DNA of 64,000 bases from JAEUIE01 sp046350055 (GTDB lineage Bacteria; Planctomycetota; Planctomycetia; Gemmatales; HRBIN36): contig JAXMBC010000001.1 of the NCBI GenBank assembly GCA_046350055.1, forward strand, positions 4,340,001 to 4,404,000, in the 5' to 3' direction. The position numbers and the translations under genes are program-made. Shown piece after piece: positions 51,373-61,039 of the stretch (the stretch's first letter is position 1; each line of letters starts with the position of its first letter). Below the pieces are notes generated by a model that was given only the letters and a program-made list of their open reading frames with translations, ran no database searches and was not told the origin of the DNA.

Positions 51373-54300
51373 TTACCTGGAAATTGTCCGACTGAACTCG
51401 GGATGCTGACGAAGGGCGACCCACGCCTTGTCTGCTTCCAACTGCTTGAGATACTGGTCCTTGGCTGCAATAGTACGTTTCAGGCCACTCAGCGCCAGCA
51501 GGGCACAGCGCTGATGAAGTTCGCTTTGTTCTTGAGTATTAACCTTGGCCAGGCACAAGGCTAGCTCGCGTGATGCGGTGTAAAGACGATCGGGATTATT
51601 GGCTTCATGCTGCTGCATGGTTTCGAACGTATCAACTGCCTCCTTAAGGCGATTCTGGGCCACGAACACCCGGCCCAGGCCCAGCTGGTAGTTGGAGAGA
51701 TACTCGTGAACCAGGCGGAGTTTGGGATCCATACGCCCTGACTCGTTGACAGCCACAATGGCTTGCTGATAAGCCTTTTCCGCATCAGGGAGGCGGTTCT
51801 TACGCATGTAACTGAGCGCCAGATTTCCCAGTACGGCGCTGAAATCACGACGATCAGCTATCGTGTAGGAATTGGGAAACAGTCGTTGATAGGTCAGCCA
51901 GTTTTCCTGCAATCTTTCGAAACAGGCGAGCGATCCATCGTTGTCATTGGTGAAGAGATAACAGCGTCCCATTTCTGTCTGAGTGTCGATCAGACTTCCA
52001 CGAACGTTCTCCAGGCGATTTTCTTTCTGCAAGACCTGCAGAAAGATACGCTCGGCAAGCAGATATTGCTCGATAGCTTTGGTGTAGTTCTCGCGGTTGT
52101 AATACGATTTGGCACTGTATTTATGCGAGTGAGCCTGCCCGGTGATATATTCGAGGTTCATCGGGTAAAGTTGAGCCAGTCGTTTGTGTTCCTCCTGAGA
52201 CTTGGCAAAGAGGTAGTCTGCCTTGTCGTATTGCTTGAGAACGGAATAGGAATTGGCAAGGATGTTGTTGCAGCGGGCCAGATCGCGATCCAGCGAACTT
52301 CCCAGTGTCGAAGTGAACTTCAATAGTAGCAACTGCTGCTGGGCTTGTTCCAGATGTTCCACAGCCTTGTCATGTTCTTTAAAGACAATCTGAAAGCAAT
52401 TGCCCAGATCAATCAGAGCTCGTGCGTATTCCTTGCGATGAATTGCATTCAATGGCGTCAGCTTGCACAACTCGTTGTAGCACGTCAGTGCCTGCGTGTA
52501 CTGTTGCAGGGCGTTCTCCCCTTGCTTCAGTTTGGACGACAATTTTGCTCGCACATGGAATAGCATCGCTTGCATAACCAGGTATTTGGGATCATGCTCC
52601 ATTCCGGGTTTCAGCAGGTCTAATTCCTTCTGTGATTCGTCCAGTACATCGCGGCAATCCTTGAACTTGCCCAGGAATTCGCAGGCATAGTAGAGCACGA
52701 TGTTGTTCTTGACCAATTCCAGTCGCAACTTATTCGACGGATCGCTGGCAATAAGCTGTTTGTAGAGTTCTCCCGACTTGCGCAGCGACGCAGCAGCTGC
52801 TTCCCTGGTCTCTGTCTGGAACTGCAACGAGCCAAAGGAGCTGTAAGCTTTGGCAATTTCTCTCAGCAGGCTGGGGTCATTGGCGTGACGTAGGAGAAAG
52901 CTACGGTAGTAATTAATGCCGTCCTGCAAAAGCTGCTTGCGGACAACTTCCATGCCTGGTTTGTCGAACAAAGCGCTGTCACTTACCCGATTGTAGAATT
53001 GATCTACCGCATCCACAGCATCAACCAGGTTTGCTTTAGCTACATCCCGTTGCTCACGGACAGCATCCCTTTCCAGGGCGACGTTGATACGCTGCTTGTC
53101 GGCTTCTTCCCGGTGCCATTCTGATTCCAGCCACAGCCAGGTCACGGCGATCATTCCTGTGACAAGAACGGCAAAGAGAAGCGTGGTCAGGCTGGCAATT
53201 GCTGGATTGCGACGCATCCATCGGCCGGTCTTTTCCCACCAGCGCAGGGGTCTGGCACTGATCGGTTGATCAGCCAGCACGGCTCGCAAGTCGGCGGCTA
53301 ACGTCGATGCCTGCTGGTAACGATCCTCCGGCCTCTTCGCGAGGCACTTCATGATAATAGTGTTGAGGTCGCGTGGGATCTCGGGGATGACGGTTGTAAG
53401 TGGAGCGGGTATTTCCTGATGTATCTGTCGGATGACCCGGGCATGATCATTGCCCGAAAAGGGATGCTGAAGGGTCATCAATTCGTACAGGGTGATCCCC
53501 AGGGAGTAGATATCGCCAGTAGCGGTGGACTCACCTTCGAAACGCTCCGGGGGAAGATAGCGAAGAGTTCCCACGACTTGCCCGCTAGCCGTCAGGTCGC
53601 TGCCCTCCATGGGCCGGGCCAGACCGAAATCATTGAGCCAGGGCTGCTGGTGGTCATCGATCAGGATATTGCCGGGTTTGATGTCACGATGGACCACTTG
53701 CTGCTCATGAGCATAGGCCAGGGCCTCTGCCATGGCAGCTCCGAGTCGGGCTACTTCCCTGCAACGCTGGCTGGGTGACCATGCCAGCCATTCCTGTGAT
53801 TGCTTGAGCAGTCTTGAGTGAGACTTGCTGGTCTCTCCTGTAGGTTTCCTTGTGCTGATGCGTGTGCTGATATCCTGCTGGGCCTGCATGGTGGTAGCAG
53901 GCTGGGGGCGCATCTGCCGAAGCTGATGCAGGATGCGGTCGCAACTGATGCCATCAATCAACTGCATCACGAAGTAGCAGGCACCGTTCTGTTCCCCTAC
54001 ACCATGCACAGGGACGATGTGTGAGTGATGCAGACCTGCCGCGGTGCGGGCTTCACGCAGAAAGCGTTCCTTCATCAGCGGCTGCTGGGTGGACGAAGAG
54101 GGCAGCACCTTGATCGCGACCTTGCGGTTGAGCGAGGACTGCATCGCCTCGTACACTACACCCATGCCACCCCGGCCCAGTTCACCCAGAATGCGGTATT
54201 CACCCAGGAATTCGGGCGGACGATCTTCACAGGCCTTGTTCTTCCCGCTCTGCTTCGAGCCCAGTTTTTCCATGAACAACAAGGCATCCACCAGGGATTC

Positions 54301-54435
54301 AATCTCCGTGGCCATTTCCGGGAATCGCTCGACATATTCCTTGAGCGACGGGGCTTCGCCACGACGGTAACGGGCTACAAAATCTTCCGCCAGTTGTACC
54401 ACTGCTTCATCGTGTGTGAGGACTACCTGGCTCAT
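51373..54435 (-). CDS. Ser/Thr protein kinase with membrane anchor and TPR-rich C-terminus
   Basis: A 1020-residue kinase of planctomycete type. An N-terminal module of about 60 residues (LAEDFVARYRRGEAPSLKEY, RFPEMATEIES) is common in this phylum. The kinase domain has LGRGGMGVVYEAM, AIKVLP, VHRDIKPGNILID near 248 and LNDFGLARPME, with all catalytic residues present. One membrane helix lies near 405-432 (IASLTTLLFAVLVTGMIAVT). The 560-residue exported or outward part is made of TPR-like helix pairs (YTQALTCYNELCKLTPLNA, YQQAIVAVNESGRMDP). It overlaps the ECF sigma gene by 4 nt and probably regulates, or is controlled with, that sigma factor. Confidence 0.95.
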   Translation of the reverse strand: MSQVVLTHDEAVVQLAEDFVARYRRGEAPSLKEYVERFPEMATEIESLVDALLFMEKLGSKQSGKNKACEDRPPEFLGEYRILGELGRGGMGVVYEAMQSSLNRKVAIKVLPSSSTQQPLMKERFLREARTAAGLHHSHIVPVHGVGEQNGACYFVMQLIDGISCDRILHQLRQMRPQPATTMQAQQDISTRISTRKPTGETSKSHSRLLKQSQEWLAWSPSQRCREVARLGAAMAEALAYAHEQQVVHRDIKPGNILIDDHQQPWLNDFGLARPMEGSDLTASGQVVGTLRYLPPERFEGESTATGDIYSLGITLYELMTLQHPFSGNDHARVIRQIHQEIPAPLTTVIPEIPRDLNTIIMKCLAKRPEDRYQQASTLAADLRAVLADQPISARPLRWWEKTGRWMRRNPAIASLTTLLFAVLVTGMIAVTWLWLESEWHREEADKQRINVALERDAVREQRDVAKANLVDAVDAVDQFYNRVSDSALFDKPGMEVVRKQLLQDGINYYRSFLLRHANDPSLLREIAKAYSSFGSLQFQTETREAAAASLRKSGELYKQLIASDPSNKLRLELVKNNIVLYYACEFLGKFKDCRDVLDESQKELDLLKPGMEHDPKYLVMQAMLFHVRAKLSSKLKQGENALQQYTQALTCYNELCKLTPLNAIHRKEYARALIDLGNCFQIVFKEHDKAVEHLEQAQQQLLLLKFTSTLGSSLDRDLARCNNILANSYSVLKQYDKADYLFAKSQEEHKRLAQLYPMNLEYITGQAHSHKYSAKSYYNRENYTKAIEQYLLAERIFLQVLQKENRLENVRGSLIDTQTEMGRCYLFTNDNDGSLACFERLQENWLTYQRLFPNSYTIADRRDFSAVLGNLALSYMRKNRLPDAEKAYQQAIVAVNESGRMDPKLRLVHEYLSNYQLGLGRVFVAQNRLKEAVDTFETMQQHEANNPDRLYTASRELALCLAKVNTQEQSELHQRCALLALSGLKRTIAAKDQYLKQLEADKAWVALRQHPEFSRTISR

Positions 54436-55067
54436 AGTGTCAATTCCCCAGTCATGCCTTTAACTTCTGTAATGATGTCCTTGAGGCGCCGCAAGGCGCG
54501 ACTGTACCGCAGGCTGGCGGCTGGCTCAGAGATGCCGAGCACACTTGCTACTTCGGAATTGCCAAGTTGTTCAAAGTGCCGTAGTGCCAGTACTTCACGA
54601 TCAATGGGATCCATGGTCGTGAGTTTGCTCTGCACCTGTTCGAACAGCTCATTGCGCTGCACTACATGGCTGGGGGAGCAGGCACTATCCACCAGTGCGA
54701 TCGCCATGGCAGAAGAGCTGTCGTTATCCGGCAGTTGTATCTCTTTATTGACAGTGCGTTTGTCTCGTTCCAGGTGAGTGCGACGCAGCATACCCAGTCG
54801 CTGCTGGGTCAATGTTCGCAGCCAGACGAAGAATGGCACACCCGGATCGTTGACAAATTCAGGCAGCCTTTGCCAGGCTTCGAGCATGGATTCCTGAAGT
54901 ACATCGGAGGGGTCAATGCGACCCTGCAGCCGCGAGTCCATGCGAAACGCAACCATGCGTCGAAGCCGGTCCTGCTGAGGGGCAATGAGCCGATTCCAAC
55001 AAGCCTGGTCTCCTCCAGCTGCCTGTTTCAAGTCTTCCAGTTCCAGTACTGATGCATTGTCAGCCAT
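54432..55067 (-). CDS. ECF-type sigma factor coupled to a TPR kinase
   Basis: A 211-residue planctomycete ECF sigma factor. Region 2: WNRLIAPQQDRLRRMVAFRM, IDPSDVLQESMLEAWQRLPEF, then VPFFVWLRTLTQQRLGMLRR. Region 4: MDPIDREVLALRHFEQLGNS, LGISEPAASLRYSRALRRLK. No anti-sigma protein is encoded next to it. Its stop overlaps the TPR-kinase start by 4 nt, the arrangement of the ECF groups controlled by Ser/Thr kinases, so phosphorylation is a plausible mode of control. The last residues (GELTL) share nucleotides with the kinase start. Confidence 0.93.
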   Translation of the reverse strand: MADNASVLELEDLKQAAGGDQACWNRLIAPQQDRLRRMVAFRMDSRLQGRIDPSDVLQESMLEAWQRLPEFVNDPGVPFFVWLRTLTQQRLGMLRRTHLERDKRTVNKEIQLPDNDSSSAMAIALVDSACSPSHVVQRNELFEQVQSKLTTMDPIDREVLALRHFEQLGNSEVASVLGISEPAASLRYSRALRRLKDIITEVKGMTGELTL

Positions 55068-55111
55068 GCTGTAGTATGAACATGAAATGGACTACTTGCA
55101 AGGCTGCTGTC

Positions 55112-55546
55112 TTAAATGTGAGGTAACGAATGAGAATATGAACCATGTGTCTGATCACTGACAAATCCCATGTAAAGCCTGACGGAATATGTCACGACTG
55201 CGGCTGTTACCAGCACACCAAAAATGAGAACGAATTTTCCAAACCCGGGACGCTGCCTCTCAGCTACCTCGGCAACGATAATGACGAACATGACTACCGC
55301 GAACTTGAAAAAAGTCATGCCGGCGATGTTCCAATGCTTAAAGAACCAGTTTGCAATCGGGTTTGACTCATAGAAATCGGCATTGAGGCTGAGCAGGAAG
55401 TAGGTGACAATGAGATCCGCCATGCTGACAAGGACAAGAAGAATGATCCATCCCTGGAGTCTGCTGGTTTCCGCTGCAAAAGGACGTAGCCAGCCTGGCC
55501 ACGAGTCCCGGGGTGGTTTCAGGTTGGGGGGAGAGTCGCTAGACAT
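55112..55546 (-). CDS. DUF5658-like membrane protein
   Basis: A 144-residue protein with three membrane segments (about 31-52, 72-93 and 103-125). The pattern ADLIVTYFLLSLNADFYESNPIAN, followed by FFKFAVVMFVII, matches DUF5658 proteins (DLxxT...ExNPxA...K). Function unknown. The N-terminus is Pro-rich and cytoplasmic by the inside-positive rule. It lies 44 nt upstream of the ECF sigma gene on the same strand and could be part of that transcript. Confidence 0.75.
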   Translation of the reverse strand: MSSDSPPNLKPPRDSWPGWLRPFAAETSRLQGWIILLVLVSMADLIVTYFLLSLNADFYESNPIANWFFKHWNIAGMTFFKFAVVMFVIIVAEVAERQRPGFGKFVLIFGVLVTAAVVTYSVRLYMGFVSDQTHGSYSHSLPHI

Positions 55547-55749
55547 ATTTCACCTGAACTTCATGGTGGAAGTTTAACATGTGTTATGGTGTTGGAGCAA
55601 GCAAAGATAGAGGGCAAGCGGAGGTCAGCGGGAATATTGCAGTGATTGGCGTATCTTAGGAATACTCACAACTGGGGCAGTCATCATGGTCCCAATCTCC
55701 CGGCGCCGGGGAAATTCCTGACGATCAACTCGACTAGCAGGAAGCACCA

Positions 55750-56928
55750 ATGCTTGATCCCTCACAAATGAAGAATCGGATCAGCAGTTCTGCCTTCGCC
55801 TTTCGTGGCTACAACATCACCAATCTGGGACGCTCGGCCGAACTGCTGGAACATCCGCTGTATGGCGCCGAAGTGGAAGCAGCATTGCGTCGTGATTCGC
55901 AGATGGCCAGCGATATTATCAACAGGCCCATTGATCTTGTGGAACGGCTTCGAGCCAGAAAAGAGACTATTGATCTGAGCACGTACTCGGAAGATATTGT
56001 TCTCATCGTGTCCATGTCGATGACACAGCTGGCGTTGCTCGAGAAGTACTTTGAGATCCCATTTACGTCAGCGAAATTGGCCTTTGGATACAGCCTCGGG
56101 GAGCCGACGGCGCTTGCTGCAACTGGAGTGTATACCGTCGAGGGTGTACTGAGTCCACTGCTGGAACTGGCAGAGGATAGCGTTGCCCTTTCGCATAACG
56201 TCACGATGGGTGTGCTCTTTTCTCGTGGTCCCGAACTTGATCTGGATGAAGTGCATAAGCTATGCCTCGAAATTGGCATAGAGAATAAAGGTGTCATTGC
56301 ACCCTCAACGTATCTTTCGCCGAACAGCCTGCTGTTACTGGCTCAAAATGATACGCTGCAGCAGTTCAAAAGCCTGATGAAAGAAAGACTATCGGATAAA
56401 GTCTATTTGCGGGCGAACCCGCATCGCTGGGCACCCATGCATACTCCCATCACCTGGCAGCGGAATATCCCGAATCGGTGCGCTGTGATACTCCACAAGA
56501 CCCCAGGTGGCTTGATCAAGCCCTGTGTACCGATCATCAGTTCCGTGACCGGGCAACGGAGTTTCACCGAGACAAACAGCAGAGAACTGTTGCACAAGTG
56601 GACCGACCACCCCATGAAGCTATGGGATATGGTTTTCCAGACTCTTGCATCCGGCGTGGAACTGGTAGTGCATGTTGGGCCTGATCCCAACCTGATTCCG
56701 GCAACATTCAAGCGAATCAGTGACAATATTGCGGCTCAAACCACGGAACGCACCTGGAGTGGACTGGGACTGCGAGCCATCAGTCCCATCATGAGGAGAC
56801 CCTGGTTGACGAGATTGCTTTCGACCAGTACTGCCCTGCTCCGCGCGCCTTATGTGCAGCACATTGTGCTGGAGGATTGGCTGCTGCAATTTGCCCCCAG
56901 GCCAGGGTCGACAACTTTGGTTCTCTAA
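55750..56928 (+). CDS. Stand-alone acyltransferase (FabD/AT-domain-like)
   Basis: A 392-residue protein with the fold markers of malonyl-CoA:ACP transacylase and PKS AT domains. The nucleophile elbow is FGYSLGEPTALAATG (Ser115, family GHSLGE). A likely catalytic His is in APMHTPITW near 231, and VELVVHVGPDPNLIPATFK matches the C-terminal AT block (EVGPG...L). The N-terminal FAFRGYNITNLGRSAELLEH replaces the usual FPGQGSQ opening. It is longer than FabD (about 310) and no ACP, ketosynthase or other fatty-acid gene is nearby, so the acyl donor and acceptor are unknown. AGGAAG lies 5 nt before the ATG. Its 3' end overlaps the convergent hypothetical gene. Confidence 0.82.
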   Translation: MLDPSQMKNRISSSAFAFRGYNITNLGRSAELLEHPLYGAEVEAALRRDSQMASDIINRPIDLVERLRARKETIDLSTYSEDIVLIVSMSMTQLALLEKYFEIPFTSAKLAFGYSLGEPTALAATGVYTVEGVLSPLLELAEDSVALSHNVTMGVLFSRGPELDLDEVHKLCLEIGIENKGVIAPSTYLSPNSLLLLAQNDTLQQFKSLMKERLSDKVYLRANPHRWAPMHTPITWQRNIPNRCAVILHKTPGGLIKPCVPIISSVTGQRSFTETNSRELLHKWTDHPMKLWDMVFQTLASGVELVVHVGPDPNLIPATFKRISDNIAAQTTERTWSGLGLRAISPIMRRPWLTRLLSTSTALLRAPYVQHIVLEDWLLQFAPRPGSTTLVL

Positions 56929-57490
56929 CTGAAGCTGGGAGAGTAGAAGGGCATACACTGGAATACGGCTGACGCACTGACGAACCGCAGGTACTGGATA
57001 AGCAGAGGAACAGCAGGATCGATGTTAGAATGGCTGGTATCGATTTGCTTTTGCCTGGTAAAGATTGTTCGACAGATTGAGATTGGATGGCAGTAGCAGG
57101 CTTGGTAACTGGCAGTGCTTGTTCACGCTGGGCCAGCATCTTATAGCAACTGGCTTCATGATCACGTAGCAGACCGCGGTAGAGTGACAGCAAAGTAATG
57201 GGAACAGTATCGTCGATGAGTCGCTTATCCAATTGATCAAGAAATCGGCTGCGACGGCGATGTGTATTGAGCAAGTCGACTGCAGGGTCTACTTTGCTGG
57301 CTTCGTCGTCAGCGAGAATATCACGGGTAATGGAGTAGGTAGTCTCCAGGTAGTCGCCAGGCACCGCAGGCCATTCCTTGCGAGCCTTGTGATAGATTTG
57401 TTCTTTTGTGAGGCCCGCCTGAATCCAGAGCAACATCTGGTGGTCAAAAGCTAGCATGTCAAACTTGGCTTGGGGTATTGATGCTGACAT
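56789..57490 (-). CDS. Hypothetical protein with antisense-overlapping 3' end
   Basis: A 233-residue frame starting at ATG 57490 with GGAG 6 nt upstream. The first 130 residues look like a real helical protein (FDHQMLLWIQAGLTKEQIYH, HRRRSRFLDQLDKRLIDDTV). The region about 150-185 has a hydrophobic stretch (SIPAILTSILLFLCLSSTCG). The last 47 residues are antisense to the end of the acyltransferase gene and are low-quality (Cys/Ala/Ser-rich). The original stop may have been lost by a small indel, extending the frame through the neighbour. No domain recognised. Confidence 0.55.
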   Translation of the reverse strand: MSASIPQAKFDMLAFDHQMLLWIQAGLTKEQIYHKARKEWPAVPGDYLETTYSITRDILADDEASKVDPAVDLLNTHRRRSRFLDQLDKRLIDDTVPITLLSLYRGLLRDHEASCYKMLAQREQALPVTKPATAIQSQSVEQSLPGKSKSIPAILTSILLFLCLSSTCGSSVRQPYSSVCPSTLPASVREPKLSTLAWGQIAAANPPAQCAAHKARGAGQYWSKAISSTRVSS

Positions 57491-57622
57491 GGAAGTCTCC
57501 AAAAGAGTGTGATTACCTTTGGAACGATGTCGCCTGATAAGTCACGTGTCGGAGTGTGCTTGTATGCTCAAGTGCTTGCTGTTAATGGACTTGTGTGAGA
57601 CGATTTGAGACAGAGTGTTGCA

Positions 57623-58885
57623 TCAGCCTGTTACTGCAGCATTTTTGCCAGCTACCCAGCCTGTACTGAAGGCGGCCTGGAAGTTGTAGCCACCGATGGG
57701 CCCATCGATGTCGAGGACTTCGCCGGCAAGCCAGAGATTGGGCACCAGTTTGCTGCGCATGGTTTTGGAGTCGACTTCGCTCAGACTGACTCCGCCAGCG
57801 GTTACTTCAGCTTTAGGGAATCCCAGGGTGCCGTGGATGGGGAGTTCCGATTGCTTGATCCATTTGAGAAGGGTAAGGCGTTCACTCCTGGAGAATTCCG
57901 AGAGTTTACGATCCATCGGCAGTCGCGCTAGATGGATTAGAGCTTCGACCAGGCGATGAGGTAAACGTTGTCCGAGTATAGTGCCAATCTGTCGCTTTCC
58001 ATTGCTGGTTGATTCCTGCTGTATCCAGGTGTTCAGTTCTTCTTCCGATGTCGAAGGCAGCCAATCGCAACGAAGCCGAAGTGATTCCGGATTGGCGTGC
58101 AGGGTAAAAGCTCGGCTGACATTGAGTACGGCAGGCCCGGAGCCACCTAGATGGGTGAACAGAAAGGATGATGTTGATTCGTGAAGGACTTGCTGTTTCA
58201 GCGAAGCAATAGCCGGGTCAATGACAGCCACCCGGGCCTCAGGAATGGTGATGCCCTGCAGCCCGTTAGCCCAGGGGACTTGCCAGGTGAGCGGCACAAG
58301 GGAGGGGCGTGGCGGAACTATTCTGTGACCTAAGGCTGCCAGCCAGCGGTAACCATCGCCGGTGGTCCCGCAGCCTGGGTAGGATTGACCACCTGTGGTG
58401 ACAATCAGTTTGCCTGCTGTCAAAGAGTGTTGCTTCGTCTGGATTCGCCAGCCTTGTTCATCCCGCGAGACATCCTGAACAGCATCGCCTAACTTCAGGG
58501 TGACACCGCTGCGATGGAGTCGTCCGACAAATGCCTGCTGGATATCGACGGCACTGTCACTGGCAGGGAAGATCTTCCCCGTCTCTTCTGTCTTGAGGGC
58601 AATCCCCTCCCCTTCGACGTAACTGATCAGATCATGAGGACCAAAGGCAGCCAGGGGTGATTGCAGGAAATTGGCCTGCGGTTTGACGAAGGCATTAAGG
58701 ATGCCTTTCTTATCAGTTGCATGTGTGAGGTTACAACGGGTGCCGCCAGACATCAGAATCTTGACGCCGGGCTTGTTTGCCTTTTCCAGGAGAAGCACAC
58801 GACGGCCACCTTCTGCCGCCTGGGTAGCTGCCATCAGCCCGGCAGCGCCGGCACCAATGACAAGAATATCCCAATCAAACGGCAT
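57623..58885 (-). CDS. HI0933/YhiN-family flavoprotein
   Basis: A 420-residue NAD(P)/FAD-dependent oxidoreductase-like protein of the HI0933 (BaiN/YhiN) family. The FAD-binding Rossmann motif is ILVIGAGAAGLMAATQA near 7-22, followed by the family marker KILMSGGTRCNLTHA. The middle has LIVTTGGQSYPGCGTTGDGY, and the end VSLSEVDSKTMRSKLVPNLW with the FAD-binding GEVLDIDGPIGGYNFQAAF. Complete in length. Biological substrate is not established for most members. The ATG has only a weak Shine-Dalgarno. Confidence 0.92.
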   Translation of the reverse strand: MPFDWDILVIGAGAAGLMAATQAAEGGRRVLLLEKANKPGVKILMSGGTRCNLTHATDKKGILNAFVKPQANFLQSPLAAFGPHDLISYVEGEGIALKTEETGKIFPASDSAVDIQQAFVGRLHRSGVTLKLGDAVQDVSRDEQGWRIQTKQHSLTAGKLIVTTGGQSYPGCGTTGDGYRWLAALGHRIVPPRPSLVPLTWQVPWANGLQGITIPEARVAVIDPAIASLKQQVLHESTSSFLFTHLGGSGPAVLNVSRAFTLHANPESLRLRCDWLPSTSEEELNTWIQQESTSNGKRQIGTILGQRLPHRLVEALIHLARLPMDRKLSEFSRSERLTLLKWIKQSELPIHGTLGFPKAEVTAGGVSLSEVDSKTMRSKLVPNLWLAGEVLDIDGPIGGYNFQAAFSTGWVAGKNAAVTG

Positions 58886-59004
58886 TCAAGGGGTTCCGGA
58901 AGTATCTGTAGTATGGTATGCATCATGGCATGTCATGGTGTATCATGTGACCACTGCCATGACTTCATACTATGTGTGAATCCTCCGTTTGACTTCGAGC
59001 CAGC

Positions 59005-60981
59005 ATGCCTGATTCTGCCGCTTCCACAAAAGAAAATGCTCCCTGGTATGTACGGTTCCAGATTCTCTGGCTGGTAGGGTGCGTTCTACTGGTGCAATCG
59101 ATCCTTGCCTCGTATCGCACGTTGCCAGCAAACTACTGGCAACGGACTGAGTTCCCAGCGAGCAGCCAATCGGCAGTATGGAAGACAAGCACCAGAGAAT
59201 GGCAGACTGGGATACAAGCAGGATATCTGCTTTGGCCGGAAGCCAGCACGCAGGGAACACAGTCACTTACCTTAGCACTGAAGCCGGGAGCCAGGCTGCG
59301 GGGTAATCTCCTGCTGCAATATAACACGACGAATACACCATACTACGACGATGATACGATCCATAGTCGCACTCTGCGTCCGGCACGAAGTCAGCAAACG
59401 GACAACGAACTGCAAGTTACCTGGCTATTACCCGAAGCAGCCCGGGAGTTGCGACTGCAACTGCCTGCCCAGTCGAGTGGATTCATTCTCAGTGTTAAGC
59501 TGAAGGGCATCGAGCCTGATTCTGTTACCTGGCACTTTCTTCGACAATCGCTTCAGTACTCCTGTTTTGCCATACTTCTCAGCCTGCTGGTTTTCTGGGC
59601 CTGGAAGCATTTGGGCTGGCTGCACTGGCATCCTCATCTATGTGGCCTGCTCTTTGTAGCGATGCATGGTCTGGTCATGATTTTTGCATTACCTCCCTTT
59701 CAAGGACCGGATGAGAATCGGCACTGGAAGACGGCGATGGAGTTCTTCCGTCGGGATGGGCAGGCAGGCTCGATCCTGTATCGTCTGCCGGTGATTCTCG
59801 ACGCAGAGTCGCTTCGGTTACGGTCAGAGGTACCCTTCCAAGCCAGCCTGCTTCAGGCACAGCCTGATGAGACGGGGCGGATGGCGGAGCAGATCAAGGT
59901 GACCTATGTGAAGCACTGGGGCTATCCGACCATTGGATTGGTTTCGCTGATCTATCCACTGGTTACCACCGTGCAGGAAGCGATAGGATTTTATTACACA
60001 TGTCGCATAGTGAATCTTTGCTGTTTCCTCATTCTGCTTGGCTATGCGTATCGATTGCGACTGACATCGTGGACTCTGTTCACAATCTGCTCATTGCCGC
60101 TGGTGATGCAACAGTGTGTGATACTCTCGACTGATACGGTGCATAACCTGGGTACACTGTGGGCGCTGCTTCTAGCAGCCAGACAGTATAAGCAGCCGAG
60201 TTCCATGAACTGGTCGCTGCTGATGGTGGTTTCGATCATGGTCGTGCTGGGGAAACCTCCCATCTATTTAATCACCTTGATGTTACCAGCCTGGTTTCTA
60301 CCGTGGCGGCAGATCATCTTCAGTAGATGGTTAGTAATTGGCCTATTCGGTGCGGGCATACTGGCTGTAGCAGGCTACTGGTATTTGTGGCGGATTGTCG
60401 ATGGCACGGGGCTGAAGCTGGGAGATGCAGCGAGACAGCAATTGCAGTTCATCCTGACTGCTGAAGGCGCTCAGCGATTTGCATTTGCAGCGATGGAGTA
60501 TCCGAATCGAGTGCTCCATCCGAAGTTCTGGTTCAGCCCGATTGGCTGGCTGGATACCATTCTCAATCCTGTGCACATGTACTTGTTGTGGATCAGCCTT
60601 GTACTGGCCTTTCTGGTGGATGGTTATCGAGTTGCCAGCTGGATCTACCATGCAGAAGGCAGACAGATCTTGCGGCTTGTGGTGTCTTTGGGCATGACGG
60701 TGCTTCACGGTGTATTTATGTGGTGGAGTCTGGCTTTGGTGATGTACCTCACCATCACTCCGCTGGGTGAGGACGGCATTGTTGGCATGCAGGTGCGATA
60801 CATGATTCCAACCTTGCTGGTACTGCTGGTGTGGCCAGTGGTGGTGGCGCGTGATTGGAAGTTACCAGTTGCATCACGTTCGGTAAATGTAAAGCGGTGG
60901 GTGGGATTGATGCTGTTGTGCCTGTCGATCATACGCAGTTGGCAATTGGTGATGGACTTGATTCAGCGGTATTGGAGATAG
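59005..60981 (+). CDS. DUF2142-family polytopic membrane protein
   Basis: A 658-residue membrane protein. One N-terminal helix (about 17-36) is followed by an outside beta-rich region of about 150 residues and then about ten further helices. Family markers are FALPPFQGPDENRHW at the first outside loop and QCVILSTDTVHNLGTLW in the middle, as in DUF2142 proteins, thought to be GT-C-type glycosyltransferases or related envelope enzymes. The acidic residues of PDENRHW would be the candidate active site. It is followed 58 nt later by the ATP-grasp gene. Confidence 0.85.
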   Translation: MPDSAASTKENAPWYVRFQILWLVGCVLLVQSILASYRTLPANYWQRTEFPASSQSAVWKTSTREWQTGIQAGYLLWPEASTQGTQSLTLALKPGARLRGNLLLQYNTTNTPYYDDDTIHSRTLRPARSQQTDNELQVTWLLPEAARELRLQLPAQSSGFILSVKLKGIEPDSVTWHFLRQSLQYSCFAILLSLLVFWAWKHLGWLHWHPHLCGLLFVAMHGLVMIFALPPFQGPDENRHWKTAMEFFRRDGQAGSILYRLPVILDAESLRLRSEVPFQASLLQAQPDETGRMAEQIKVTYVKHWGYPTIGLVSLIYPLVTTVQEAIGFYYTCRIVNLCCFLILLGYAYRLRLTSWTLFTICSLPLVMQQCVILSTDTVHNLGTLWALLLAARQYKQPSSMNWSLLMVVSIMVVLGKPPIYLITLMLPAWFLPWRQIIFSRWLVIGLFGAGILAVAGYWYLWRIVDGTGLKLGDAARQQLQFILTAEGAQRFAFAAMEYPNRVLHPKFWFSPIGWLDTILNPVHMYLLWISLVLAFLVDGYRVASWIYHAEGRQILRLVVSLGMTVLHGVFMWWSLALVMYLTITPLGEDGIVGMQVRYMIPTLLVLLVWPVVVARDWKLPVASRSVNVKRWVGLMLLCLSIIRSWQLVMDLIQRYWR

Positions 60982-61039
60982 TTGCCGAGATCAGTCTTGG
61001 GGATATCGAGGAGTCATTGCGGCAGTAAAGGAGAATGAC

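Noticed and set aside
55699..55710. 12-nt palindrome CCCGGCGCCGGG upstream of the orphan acyltransferase gene
   Set aside because: Short GC palindromes without a loop are common by chance; nothing else supports a function.
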